Source: Paulinella micropora (taxonomy: Eukaryota; Cercozoa; Imbricatea; Euglyphida). From it: a DNA stretch of 58,903 bases. How positions within the stretch are numbered: the first letter of the stretch is position 1; each line of letters begins with the position of its first letter. This document shows, in pieces, positions 17,603-25,982 of the stretch. The stretch lies in assembly GCA_009731375.1 (NCBI GenBank), contig BJOX01000006.1, positions 900,180 through 959,082 of the forward strand, written 5' to 3'. The notes below the pieces were generated by a model that worked only from the letters and a program-made list of their open reading frames with translations, did no database searches and was not told the DNA's origin. The position numbers were made by a program, and so were the translations under genes.

Positions 17603-18589
17603 TCAAAGGTCAAGTATCACTTTCGCCTTTCTCTCTCTTTTACTTGTTCTAATATTTTCTGGTTCTATTTCTTCTCTCTTTAGCAATTCTTTTGTCTTCT
17701 TTTCCTTTATAATTTCTTTTGTTTGTTGTTTTATGTCTTTCTCTTCATCAATAGGTTTTGTAAAATCTGTTTTCAATAAATCCCTCGGGCTTACTAACTC
17801 ATCATTATTTAATATTAACTTAAATCCGGAACGGCCTTTGACTTTATAAATAATTTTGCTGAAACTCTTTCCGCCTTTGGAAAATAAATTCCTTTTGTTT
17901 TCCTTACGAACACTATCACCAACATTGAATTCATTAATAAGGTTATCACGAGTGATAGTCTGTTTATTTTTGTCTCTTCTAGCAAAGACGTCCACCGGTC
18001 TGGCCTGAATTCCCCTATGTAATTTATGATTATAAGCATTAACCAAGTCTTGAATATAACTTACCCAGTCAAAATTTCTATTAGTTTCAAATAATAAATC
18101 TAACCACCTTCTAATACTCCTTATAACTCTATCTACCACGGCGAGCGCTCTGTGGTCCCCTACTTCAACCACATTGTGCTTAATACCATTTTGAATAAAA
18201 TAATCACGAGTAGCACCTTTATATTCTCCTCCGCTGTCGGTTGTAATTGATTTAGGTTTATAAGGTATAGATTTCAAAGCATAATAAACTTCTTTCGCTG
18301 TTTTATTTTTTAATGGAATGATTATTAAATATCTTGAATGACAATCAATCCAAACAAGCATCCAAGCATATCCTTTATTTCCTTTCTTATCTTTTATCTT
18401 ACTCATATCTGCTAAGTCTAAGAAAACTTGGTCTAATGGATTATCAACCCATATAGTATTCCATATTTTCGGGTTCTTTTTCTGGTGGTGTATTTCAAGG
18501 GCTTCTTCTTCTTTTGTTTTAACTACAGGTGTGTCTTCTAATTGACTATTACGATTTTGATTATTAATAATTGTATGTTTATGGTCCAT
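17603..18589 (-). CDS. Retroviral-type (rve) integrase
   Basis: A 328-residue DDE-superfamily integrase that would insert the viral DNA into the host chromosome. The catalytic core begins with Asp58 in a Leu-Asp-Leu-Ala-Asp-Met motif; the second acid is Asp118 in Thr-Asp-Ser-Gly-Gly-Glu-Tyr. The third position, normally Glu in the Val-Val-Glu-Arg motif, reads Asp153 here. An SH3-like DNA-binding segment (Val-Gly-Asp-Ser-Val-Arg, about 225-270) and a basic tail follow. I see no N-terminal HHCC zinc finger. The absence of reverse transcriptase, RNase H or gag nearby excludes a retrotransposon source. It is transcribed divergently from the SAP-like gene through a 38-bp AT-rich spacer. The frame is intact. 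Confidence 0.9.
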   Translation of the reverse strand: MDHKHTIINNQNRNSQLEDTPVVKTKEEEALEIHHQKKNPKIWNTIWVDNPLDQVFLDLADMSKIKDKKGNKGYAWMLVWIDCHSRYLIIIPLKNKTAKEVYYALKSIPYKPKSITTDSGGEYKGATRDYFIQNGIKHNVVEVGDHRALAVVDRVIRSIRRWLDLLFETNRNFDWVSYIQDLVNAYNHKLHRGIQARPVDVFARRDKNKQTITRDNLINEFNVGDSVRKENKRNLFSKGGKSFSKIIYKVKGRSGFKLILNNDELVSPRDLLKTDFTKPIDEEKDIKQQTKEIIKEKKTKELLKREEIEPENIRTSKRERKAKVILDL

Positions 18590-18627
18590 TTATATACAAA
18601 ATATGAAAATATTTTTTTATATATACA
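18590..18627. promoter_or_regulatory. Bidirectional AT-rich promoter
   Basis: The whole 38-bp spacer between two divergent starts is A/T with an ATATTTTTTTATATATACA-like element facing right and TATATAAA facing left. The same poly-T plus TATA arrangement precedes several other viral starts, for example those at 30153, 25614 and 43397. Confidence 0.55.
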
Positions 18628-19130
18628 ATGCCGACCGTAAAAGTCCTGAGAAAAGTATTAGGAGAAGAAAAACGGAGACGATGTCCGAAAATTAGTAAAT
18701 TAAAAAAGGCAGAACTGCTTAAATTGTTGGAACATTATGGAATGATGGTCTCGGAAAAGAAAAAATTTAAGAAAACTACGAAACCACCACCTAAGTTTAA
18801 ACCTTCGGAAAAAAACAATCCGCTATTAAGCCAACCAATGATATTTCATTAAGTGAAGATATAACGAGAGAGATTGAAAAACTAAACAATGATTTAAGAA
18901 AATTTAGTGATGATGTTAATGATATACCTTTATACAGAAAAATAAGGAAAGGAACAAAGAAAGAAACTTTTGATGAAATTCAAAATATTCAAAGTATTTT
19001 GAATGAAAGACGAAATGAACTTATAAAAAGGATTAAGAATTTTGAAAAAAAGAATGTAAAATATCTTGAAGAAATAGATTATATTTTTATCAATACAACT
19101 ACAATTAACAACAAATTAAAAGCTATATAA
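18628..19130 (+). CDS. SAP/LEM-like basic protein, frame change at an A-run
   Basis: The first frame encodes about 59 meaningful residues, with a Lys-Leu-Lys-Lys-Ala-Glu-Leu-Leu-Lys-Leu-Leu helix typical of SAP/HeH-like DNA-binding motifs in large DNA viruses (residues 24-40). It then closes at 18852. Downstream sequence to 19130 is clearly coding in the -1 phase and predicts a Lys/Glu/Asn-rich helical tail. The phase change lies on the heptamer A-AAA-AAC near 18806, which is in register for classical -1 ribosomal slippage. A homopolymer error would look the same. Full length with the shift would be about 167 residues. Probable DNA-associated viral protein; function unknown. Confidence 0.6.
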
Positions 19131-19155
19131 AAAACTATAGAAAAGATAAGTGGGA

Positions 19156-19683
19156 TTAGAATTTTAAGAAACATTTTTCAACATCATTATTTTTTTCCTT
19201 CTTACCACCACCAGAAGATTGATTATATACTTTTACACTCACACTACTAGACTTCTTACCTTTGCCTTTCTTTGGCTTCGGTTCTTCTTCTTCGCTACTT
19301 TCGCTTTCACTTTCTTCACTCTCTGGCTCAGGCTCTGGCTTCTTACTCTTCTTCTTTTCTCTCTTAGTTTCCGCTTTCGCTCTTTTGATTTTCATATTAG
19401 CCATCTTTTCCGCAATGATATCGGTAAAATCACATTCACTTTCACTATCACTGCTCTGCTCTGGTGTGTCATCTTGGTCCTTCTCATTAATGATATCGTT
19501 AGCCACATTTTTATTTTCTATCTCTGCCAATCTTCGTTCCATATCATCATCTTCACTTTTGACCGCATTTCGGTATTGTTCCAAAACCTTTTTGGCATGT
19601 TCCATTTTTCGTTGTTTCGCTTTCGCTTTTATTCCTTCCACAGCACTTCCCCAGTTCTTACGACTTGCTTCGGGAGACGGCAT
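19156..19683 (-). CDS. Charged low-complexity protein
   Basis: 175 residues: a basic N-terminal helix, an acidic Ser/Asp/Glu middle, then alternating Lys- and Glu/Ser-rich blocks and a Gly-Gly-Gly-Lys-Lys stretch near the C terminus. No catalytic motif or membrane segment. It shares a 59-bp divergent promoter with the fibre gene. The pattern is that of an intrinsically disordered virion or chromatin-binding protein, but that is inference; I do not recognise the family. Confidence 0.6.
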   Translation of the reverse strand: MPSPEASRKNWGSAVEGIKAKAKQRKMEHAKKVLEQYRNAVKSEDDDMERRLAEIENKNVANDIINEKDQDDTPEQSSDSESECDFTDIIAEKMANMKIKRAKAETKREKKKSKKPEPEPESEESESESSEEEEPKPKKGKGKKSSSVSVKVYNQSSGGGKKEKNNDVEKCFLKF

Positions 19684-19742
19684 TTATACTAAGATTATTA
19701 TATTTTAGTATTTTTTAAATAAATAAATAAATAAATAATATA
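19684..19742. promoter_or_regulatory. Divergent promoter upstream of the fibre gene
   Basis: 59 bases of nearly pure A/T with a TTATATTTTAGTATTTTTT segment and AAAT tetramers between the start of the charged protein (minus) and the fibre start (plus). Confidence 0.45.
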
Positions 19743-22700
19743 ATGTCGCAATATAAATCCTTACTTGGCCTTAATGAGTTGGCTGTTGATAGTCTAAACA
19801 TACTTAACTTAGACTTAACCAACACAAACATAGTCGGTCTGAATACAGACAGAGTGCCAGAAGATGATGACCCCATAAATCTTTATTACACTGACGACCG
19901 ATTTGATACACGACTAGCTACCAAAAGCACCGCGGACATTAAAGAAGGACTTAATTATTATTGGACTGATAACCGCTTTGACACACGTCTCGCTTTAAAA
20001 TCAACAACTGACCTAAAAGAAGGACTTAATTATTATTGGACTGATAACCGCTTTGATACACTGCTCGCTTTAAAATCAACTACGGACATTAAAGAAGGAA
20101 GCCGTTTATACTACACAGAGCAACGAGTAAGGGATAATGACGAAGTCAAAGCCTCAACTCAACACCGCTCTAATACTTCCAATCCGCACCAAACCTGTTT
20201 ATATAATTTGATTGACACAAACATATTTGCACAAGCAAGCGGACAATACTTAACTTACAACGATGTAGAAGGTAAATGGAAGAATACCGCCCTCGGTTCA
20301 ATTGACACACTTTCAGATGTAGTCATTACAGCACCAGTGGCGATGAATAGTTATCTAACATATAATTCAATAAACTGGGTCAATAAAACATTTCCGATAA
20401 ATGTTGATGAAACAGGCAATATTAGTATGGGAAGGAAGAATATAACAGGAGTTAATTTACTAAATGACAAAGGTGTCGATGAATGGATATTTGAACATAA
20501 TGATAATAATAATAAGGTGTCGGCAGCTGGAAGTATAGACTCACATAGCGATGTGACAATAACAGGCTTTCCAGCAGATAATCAACTGATTATGTATAGC
20601 ACGGGGCAATGGAGAAACACCACACCACCCTTTCTTAGATTAGACGGCACAGCCAGTATGACGGGGGCACTAAATATGAATGGTTTTGCTATTTCAGGGG
20701 CTTCTACGTATAATGGAATTAATCTCACTAATCTCGCAGTTGATGGTTCAGTGGTCAAACTAACAGGGGACCAAACCATAGGAGGAATAAAAACATTTAG
20801 CAGTATAATAAATGCTAGTGCGGGGATTGATATGAAAAGCCAAAGCATAACAAATGTGAATTTGGTTGATGGTGTGGATGTTTCTACTCTTGACACTTCT
20901 GTCGTTAAACTAACAGGAGACCAAACCATAGCAGGGAATAAAAAATTTACATCAACTTTGGAAGTAAGTGGTTCGTCCAATCCTACTATTTTTGACGGCA
21001 TTGGCATAGCCTTTGATACAAAAATAGGAATGATTGCCGCACAAAAAACAGCAACAGCGACTTGGTATCCGATACAAATAACTGGTTCGTATGTAGAGTT
21101 ATATTCGGGTAATACTTTAATTATAACCGCAACTGGCACTACACTATCTTTGAATAACAACAAAATAACAAACTTAGCCACACCATCAGCAACAACGGAC
21201 GGAGCAAATAAAAGTTATGTGGATACATTAGATGGGCAAAATGTGAAACTAACAGGAAACCAAACCATAGCAGGAATTAAGACATATAGCAGTGGTGTTG
21301 AAATTACTGGAAATTCAATCAATTCAACAACAAAGGGCACATTCATCGTTTTCAATTCTACCAGTAATATCGGGTCAATTGCTAGTTTGGATATGAAAAC
21401 TGCAACATATTACAACTTTGAAATTTCTGCGAAAAAAATAAGTTTTATTATTGACGGGACGATTGTTTCGTGGTTTAATGCTACTGGCTTAGATTGTAAT
21501 AGTAGTCGGATTGTTCATCTACGAGCACCACAAAATGCGAACGAAGCGGTAAATAGGCAATATCTGGATGACAATTGTGTGAAACTAACAGGAGACCAAA
21601 CCATAACAGGAATTAAAACATTCAACGGGACAAGCACTGTGATAAAATATCTAACTTTAACGAACAATGCAGATTTTAATAATCAAACTATCACTAATGG
21701 TGGAAATATAACATATAATGGGGCGAGGATATTAAACCAAAATGGAGGAGATATATTCTTTTCACAGACATCAGGAGATTATCAGTATTTCTTATTTACT
21801 CTAAATACTGCTACAAGTGGAACCGCGAACCAACGAGGTTATGTATTTACGAATGTAGCATTTGATGCAAAAGGGGCGGGACTTTATATTTCAAAACTTT
21901 TGGATAATAAAAGTGCTTCGTCTGACATTGTCCGTTTTAACAATGCTGGCGGTATGCGGTTTTATGGTGCTTTGGATATGAACCCAAACAACATAACAAG
22001 TGCTGGAACAATAACGGGAACTACAATTACTTCAACCGCGGGTATATCAACAACGACACTAACGGCGAGTGGATTAATAACTGCAAATGCTGGTATATCA
22101 ACAACAACATTAACAACAAGCGACAATATAGTAGTAGGTGCTGGAAAAAGTGTTTTCATAGATAGGTTAGGATATACAAACACGAATAACAAATTAGTTT
22201 TGTGGGATGGTGGAACAGGCTCCACGACTGCTTTTAATGGATTTGGTATTAAACTAGACACAATGATGTACAATGTTGATGCTACAACTGATAATCACAT
22301 ATTTTACTATGGTGCCACAAATGAATTATTTAGAATTGGTAATGCGGGAATTACTGCTTCAAAGGCAATAACGGCAAATGCTGGGATATCTGTTGTTAAT
22401 AGCACGGCCGATATAAGAGGAGAAGCAAGAAGTGGGTCTCATGCTACACCAGTCGGGTTATATGTCACAGCCAATCTTGGAGCATCTTCTGCTGGTGTTG
22501 AATTCAGACACAGCAACGGGACACAGGGAGTTGGTTTTGGTTATAATTCAATATATGCTACGGGAAGCAGTACCAATCAAGATTTAAATTTTTATGCGAG
22601 GGGGACTGGAGTAATCTATGCTCAGAGTGATGCAAGCATGACGACAGCATCCAGCGGATTTTTAACATTAAGAAAAAGACCATCAAATACGACCAACCCA

Positions 22701-23246
22701 CAAATATTTATGAAAGCAGGAGATTCTTCAAATTATGCAGTAGTAATGAATACAGGCGGTTTATTACATGCTTGGACGACTTCACTATCAAACGGTGAGA
22801 ATAATACAGGATATGTTTATTTGACTGCGGGAGCAAATACATGGTCTTCTGGTTCAGACAGGAGATTAAAATCAGATATTAAAACACTAGACTGTGAGGG
22901 ATGTTGTGAGAAATTAATGAAAATTAATTGTTGCTCATATTATTGGAAATCAGACGAGAAAAAAGAAAAAAAGAGCCACGGATTTATCGCCGACGAGGTT
23001 AAAAAAATATTTCCAGAATTTGTATCTGAAAGTGGAATGAAGGCAGACGACGGAAAAAGCATCCTTGAAGGAGTATCATATATGGAATTTATACCAATAC
23101 TGGTTAGTGCTTTTCAACACATGGCGGAAAAGGTAGTTAATTTAGAAAAAGAAAATAAAAATCTTATGAATATACTACAAGACCAAGCAAATCAATTAGC
23201 AGAAATCAGAGTGGCCGTTCTTGATAATGTCAAAGAATACAACTAG
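19743..23246 (+). CDS. Long virion fibre with S74 chaperone domain (copy 1)
   Basis: 1167 residues in one intact frame. The N-terminal region has three Tyr-Tyr-(T/W)-Thr-Asp-(D/N)-Arg-Phe-Asp repeats (about 45-125). The shaft has four Val-Lys-Leu-Thr-Gly-(D/N)-Gln-Thr-Ile repeats at roughly 335-630 and Ala-Gly-Ile-Ser-type repeats after them. The C terminus has the Ser-Asp-Arg-Arg-Leu-Lys-Ser-Asp-Ile signature of the peptidase S74 intramolecular chaperone (from about 1037), followed by a coiled coil. In phage tail fibres this domain drives trimerisation and then cleaves itself off at the Ser. Expected role: a trimeric host-attachment spike. It overlaps the next gene by 20 bases. A second, inverted copy with different ends is at 33253-36594. 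Confidence 0.88.
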   Translation: MSQYKSLLGLNELAVDSLNILNLDLTNTNIVGLNTDRVPEDDDPINLYYTDDRFDTRLATKSTADIKEGLNYYWTDNRFDTRLALKSTTDLKEGLNYYWTDNRFDTLLALKSTTDIKEGSRLYYTEQRVRDNDEVKASTQHRSNTSNPHQTCLYNLIDTNIFAQASGQYLTYNDVEGKWKNTALGSIDTLSDVVITAPVAMNSYLTYNSINWVNKTFPINVDETGNISMGRKNITGVNLLNDKGVDEWIFEHNDNNNKVSAAGSIDSHSDVTITGFPADNQLIMYSTGQWRNTTPPFLRLDGTASMTGALNMNGFAISGASTYNGINLTNLAVDGSVVKLTGDQTIGGIKTFSSIINASAGIDMKSQSITNVNLVDGVDVSTLDTSVVKLTGDQTIAGNKKFTSTLEVSGSSNPTIFDGIGIAFDTKIGMIAAQKTATATWYPIQITGSYVELYSGNTLIITATGTTLSLNNNKITNLATPSATTDGANKSYVDTLDGQNVKLTGNQTIAGIKTYSSGVEITGNSINSTTKGTFIVFNSTSNIGSIASLDMKTATYYNFEISAKKISFIIDGTIVSWFNATGLDCNSSRIVHLRAPQNANEAVNRQYLDDNCVKLTGDQTITGIKTFNGTSTVIKYLTLTNNADFNNQTITNGGNITYNGARILNQNGGDIFFSQTSGDYQYFLFTLNTATSGTANQRGYVFTNVAFDAKGAGLYISKLLDNKSASSDIVRFNNAGGMRFYGALDMNPNNITSAGTITGTTITSTAGISTTTLTASGLITANAGISTTTLTTSDNIVVGAGKSVFIDRLGYTNTNNKLVLWDGGTGSTTAFNGFGIKLDTMMYNVDATTDNHIFYYGATNELFRIGNAGITASKAITANAGISVVNSTADIRGEARSGSHATPVGLYVTANLGASSAGVEFRHSNGTQGVGFGYNSIYATGSSTNQDLNFYARGTGVIYAQSDASMTTASSGFLTLRKRPSNTTNPQIFMKAGDSSNYAVVMNTGGLLHAWTTSLSNGENNTGYVYLTAGANTWSSGSDRRLKSDIKTLDCEGCCEKLMKINCCSYYWKSDEKKEKKSHGFIADEVKKIFPEFVSESGMKADDGKSILEGVSYMEFIPILVSAFQHMAEKVVNLEKENKNLMNILQDQANQLAEIRVAVLDNVKEYN

Positions 23247-23655
23247 ACTTCATAGACCACCACCTATTATGGATATGGATGGCGAACTAACTCCAGAATT
23301 AAAGTCTCGTGTTCTTGAAGTAGAACTAAAGACTGAGGAAAAAAAAATAGAGCACGAATTGGAAGATAACTGGAATTGTTGTTGTATAAAAAACAGACCG
23401 ACAGACAGCCGACTTATTAAATACTTATTTCAAATGGGTATCATTATTGCCATTATAGCCCTTTGTATCGTGAGGTTATCTGAAAAGAACTTACCTTGTG
23501 AGGTTGCCAACACTTATGTTGGTATTTTGACCTTACTTATCGGTATCTTGCCTTCCATCACCTTCTTCAAGGAAGAAGTGAGCACTCGTATAGATGTACT
23601 TTATACCAAGAACTATCGCTGGCGCAGATTAAAGGAATGGCTTCATCAAAACTAA
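23227..23655 (+). CDS. Two-helix membrane protein
   Basis: 142 residues from the ATG at 23227, which overlaps the fibre stop by 20 bases and implies translational or transcriptional coupling. A charged N-terminal half with a Cys-Cys-Cys motif precedes two hydrophobic segments, near residues 78-95 and 99-120, and a basic Trp-Arg-Arg tail. This is the layout of a small virion or host-membrane protein. I do not recognise the family; its position between fibre and packaging genes suggests a structural or entry-related role, which is inference. Confidence 0.65.
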   Translation: MSKNTTRLHRPPPIMDMDGELTPELKSRVLEVELKTEEKKIEHELEDNWNCCCIKNRPTDSRLIKYLFQMGIIIAIIALCIVRLSEKNLPCEVANTYVGILTLLIGILPSITFFKEEVSTRIDVLYTKNYRWRRLKEWLHQN

Positions 23656-23827
23656 CACACCAATCACTCATAGGCTTATACACACATTTAAATTTTGTTT
23701 CTATTCCTTTCTGAATACAATAAGCACAACTCTCATTTTTTTTCTCACTGACCCGCGAGTAAAAGTCGCAGGCAGTCCGAGCAGAAATATTAATTAATAA
23801 AAAGTTTATCATCAGTAATATAATCAT
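23567..23827 (-). CDS. Possible small secreted Cys-rich protein
   Basis: 86 codons on the opposite strand, overlapping the 3' end of the membrane-protein gene by 89 bases. It begins with a hydrophobic signal-peptide-like stretch (about residues 1-14) and then has seven Cys in a Cys-x2-Cys / Cys-x7-Trp-Cys pattern, somewhat like a PSI-type disulfide module. The overlap and the lack of a second example make it uncertain. Confidence 0.3.
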   Translation of the reverse strand: MIILLMINFLLINISARTACDFYSRVSEKKNESCAYCIQKGIETKFKCVYKPMSDWCVSFDEAIPLICASDSSWYKVHLYECSLLP

Positions 23828-24191
23828 GGCTACTGAATATAAATATCAGCGGATTATTTTTCTGAGCAATGATTTTGCTGGAGGAAGCAAAACATTTAAT
23901 AAAAATATTCAAATGTCATTCACACCCACCAAAATGAATGTTAAGTTTATCCACTATATGAACGACCAGACCGAAACCAAAACCAGAATTCTTTATATGG
24001 ACAGAATTGGAATTATTGGAACATTTGCGGATAGCACCACAGCAAACATTTCAAACCTTAGTTATAATTTAGGTGTCGTTGGATGGACAGACGGACAATA
24101 TACATTTAAAGTCCTTGAAACAGACAGCGGAAATATTGACACAGGAAATTTAGCGGGAAGAATTGTTGTATGCTTAGAATTCGTTGCGTAG
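23826..24191 (+). CDS. Unknown beta-rich protein, probably structural
   Basis: 121 residues with alternating hydrophobic and polar stretches, Gly-Thr-Phe turns and no predicted helix or membrane span. It is encoded between the membrane protein and the packaging ATPase, and its stop codon is inside a hairpin. A small capsid-associated or cement protein is plausible from context only; I do not recognise it. Confidence 0.6.
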   Translation: MATEYKYQRIIFLSNDFAGGSKTFNKNIQMSFTPTKMNVKFIHYMNDQTETKTRILYMDRIGIIGTFADSTTANISNLSYNLGVVGWTDGQYTFKVLETDSGNIDTGNLAGRIVVCLEFVA

Positions 24192-24218
24192 CAACAATGT
24201 ATGAATTTAGAAATTCAT
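24183..24218. terminator. Two tandem perfect hairpins
   Basis: 24183-24195 (5-bp stem, 3-base loop, containing the TAG stop of the 121-residue gene) and 24201-24218 (8-bp stem, 2-base loop). They resemble transcript-end hairpins known in mimivirus. The second overlaps the ATG at 24217, which favours 24244 as the ATPase start. Confidence 0.55.
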
Positions 24219-24243
24219 GACTATTTCTTGCTTAGAATATAGG

Positions 24244-25062
24244 ATGGAAAAGATTAATAGCATTAAGGTGAAGCCAGTAAAACAAGAGGGGGATGGAAAC
24301 AAAAAAGCAAAAGGTTATAAATTATTTAATGAGCCCTATTCAAATATATTTCTACTCGCCCGTAAGAAGAGCGGGAAAACGACAGCACTCTTTGAAATAC
24401 TGAAACGGACTACAGACAGAAAAACCCGCATTGTCATTATTGCTTCAACGATACACAAGGACTACATTTATAAAGCAATGGTAAATCACTTTAAGAACAG
24501 AGGAAACCCGATGGCAATATATACCTTTCTTAAATCAGATGGTGTAAATGTTATTGATTATGAACTTGACAAACTGAACAGACATGACGAGCAACACGAA
24601 GGAGAAGTAAAACAGGACAAAGAAGAAATAGAGAAACCACAATTTCTTTATTTCGGAAAGGAAAAGAAAAAAGAAGAAGGAGGTGAGAAGAAAGAAAGGC
24701 CAAGTAAGTATATTTCTCCAGAGGTTGTTTTTGTTTTGGATGATTTAGGGAGTGGATTAAGAGACAAGTCCGTAAGTGATTTGTTAAAAAAGAACAGACA
24801 CTATAAATCAAAGGTGATTATGTCAAGCCAGTATTTGAACGACCTACGGCCAGAAGCCATTAAGCAGTTAGATTATTTATTAATCTTTCCGGGGCAATCT
24901 CAGGACAAAATGGAACTCGTGTATAAACACTTAGACTTATCTTTTGACTTTGATTACTTTCTTCAAAAGTATCACGAAGCAACAAAGGAGAGATTTAATT
25001 TTCTTTATGTCTCAAGTGTTGATGATGAGTTAAGAAAAAATTTTGCCTATCGCATGAAATAA
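24244..25062 (+). CDS. FtsK/HerA-like genome-packaging ATPase
   Basis: 272 residues from the ATG at 24244 (an in-frame ATG at 24217 lies inside a hairpin). A Walker A motif, Ala-Arg-Lys-Lys-Ser-Gly-Lys-Thr, is at residues 39-46, with Ala in place of the usual first Gly. A Walker B strand ending in Asp-Asp is at 161-167, followed by a Ser-Ser-Gln sensor-like strand. A Lys/Glu-rich insertion (about 113-155) separates them. This family (A32 in NCLDV terms) pumps DNA into the preformed capsid and is a hallmark of PLVs, virophages and Polintons. It lies directly upstream of the capsid gene cluster. Frame intact. Confidence 0.88.
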   Translation: MEKINSIKVKPVKQEGDGNKKAKGYKLFNEPYSNIFLLARKKSGKTTALFEILKRTTDRKTRIVIIASTIHKDYIYKAMVNHFKNRGNPMAIYTFLKSDGVNVIDYELDKLNRHDEQHEGEVKQDKEEIEKPQFLYFGKEKKKEEGGEKKERPSKYISPEVVFVLDDLGSGLRDKSVSDLLKKNRHYKSKVIMSSQYLNDLRPEAIKQLDYLLIFPGQSQDKMELVYKHLDLSFDFDYFLQKYHEATKERFNFLYVSSVDDELRKNFAYRMK

Positions 25063-25092
25063 TTATTTTTGTAATTATTTTTTATTTTTGCT

Positions 25093-25114
25093 GAAAGATT
25101 TTTTAAAATCTTTC
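25093..25114. terminator. Perfect 10-bp hairpin after packaging ATPase
   Basis: A 10-bp stem with a 2-base loop, 31 bases after the ATPase stop, in AT-rich sequence. A 16-codon frame starts just after it at 25121; it looks too short and featureless to call. Confidence 0.6.
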
Positions 25115-25192
25115 TATTATATGGTAGTGAAAACAACTCGTGTTGAAGTCATTCCAACAATCGGCAAATGAAATATTAACTCAAGCACCAAC

Positions 25193-25438
25193 ATGGCTGG
25201 AGGTAAAAAGAAAACTGGACGGAAGAAGGGCAAGGGGCAGGCTGGTGGTAAAATTAACTGGCAAAAAGTGGGGAAAACCGCAATGGCTGTTGATAAATTT
25301 CTTCGCAATAATAAGTTAATCTCTAGGACTGCGGGAGCATTAAGTAGCGTTGGGGTACCTTACGCTGGTAGTGTTGGTGCTGTAGCATCAAGACTGGGGT
25401 ATGGTAAGCAGAGAGGGCGAGGTGCCCTTAAGTTTTAA
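25193..25438 (+). CDS. Small basic Gly-rich protein, candidate core protein
   Basis: 81 residues. The N terminus is packed with Lys, Gly and Arg (residues 3-20), the middle can form an amphipathic helix (about 25-65), and it ends in a Gly-Tyr-Gly / Gly-Arg-Gly motif. Size, charge and placement between packaging ATPase and protease recall adenovirus-type DNA-condensing or membrane-active minor core proteins. Met-Ala-Gly-Gly-Lys at the start fits the adenain-type (M/I/L)-x-Gly-Gly|x cleavage pattern, so it may be a protease substrate. Both statements are inference; there is no direct family match I can vouch for. Confidence 0.6.
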   Translation: MAGGKKKTGRKKGKGQAGGKINWQKVGKTAMAVDKFLRNNKLISRTAGALSSVGVPYAGSVGAVASRLGYGKQRGRGALKF

Positions 25439-25450
25439 AGATATTTGTTT

Positions 25451-25469
25451 AGAAAATCTACGATTTTCT
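25451..25469. terminator. Hairpin after small basic gene
   Basis: An 8-bp perfect stem (AGAAAATC with GATTTTCT) and a 3-base loop, 13 bases after the stop at 25438. Two weaker inverted pairs follow before the next start (25490-25497 with 25530-25537, and 25535-25544 with 25571-25580). Confidence 0.55.
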
Positions 25470-25613
25470 TTTCAGACTACGTCTTCAACAAACATCGAAA
25501 CCCAGTTTATTTTTTGGAAAAAGAAGAAACGATGTTTTAGAATAAGTGAGAGTGCGACAGCACGAAACGCAATTCTAAAATATCAAATGGAAATATTTTT
25601 TTGTTTGTATATA

Positions 25614-25982
25614 ATGGTTGCTAAAACCAAAAAAACAAGGAAGCCTAAGGTAAGACCCCCGCGGGTTTATAGGAATAAGAGCGGGAAACCGTATATTATC
25701 CAGAAGGGTAAAAAATATTATCTTAATTTCGGTAAAAAGACAAATGATATGAGCACACTTCAAATTGTTAAACTTTTTATGAAATACTTAAGCAGACCAA
25801 AAGCAAAGCGAGCACCTAAGCAAAAAGAAGACTTGCGAAAAGTCCAAAGTCTATCAGAGATTGAACAGAATACAAGAACAGCAATTAATGATCACTTAGA
25901 CAAACTCAGAAAGGAAAAGTATGAAGGTATTGAAACCATAGAGAAAAAAGAAAAGACAGCAAGGAATGAAATGGAAGATTAA
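25614..25982 (+). CDS. N-terminal part of coiled-coil/protease gene
   Basis: 122 residues from the ATG at 25614, which is preceded by the poly-T plus TATA leader seen at other viral starts; the open frame extends upstream but that part crosses hairpins and looks non-coding. A very basic N terminus is followed by a Tyr/Gly/Lys segment and a Lys/Glu coiled coil. The gene stops at a TAA (25980-25982) in the same frame as the long protease frame that follows. The coiled coil continues across the stop without change of composition and without an ATG for about 350 bases, so this is probably the first part of a single gene. Confidence 0.65.
   Translation: MVAKTKKTRKPKVRPPRVYRNKSGKPYIIQKGKKYYLNFGKKTNDMSTLQIVKLFMKYLSRPKAKRAPKQKEDLRKVQSLSEIEQNTRTAINDHLDKLRKEKYEGIETIEKKEKTARNEMED

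Noticed and set aside
17556-17849. Plus-strand hydrophobic frame opposite the integrase
   Set aside because: Antisense of Lys/Glu-rich coding sequence; the integrase reads correctly on the minus strand.
20582-21181. 199-codon frame opposite the fibre gene
   Set aside because: Shadow of the repetitive fibre sequence; a similar shadow appears opposite fibre copy 2 (35119-35985).
25121-25171. 16-codon frame upstream of the small basic gene
   Set aside because: Too short, without similarity, and directly after a terminator-like hairpin; it could be a chance leader frame.
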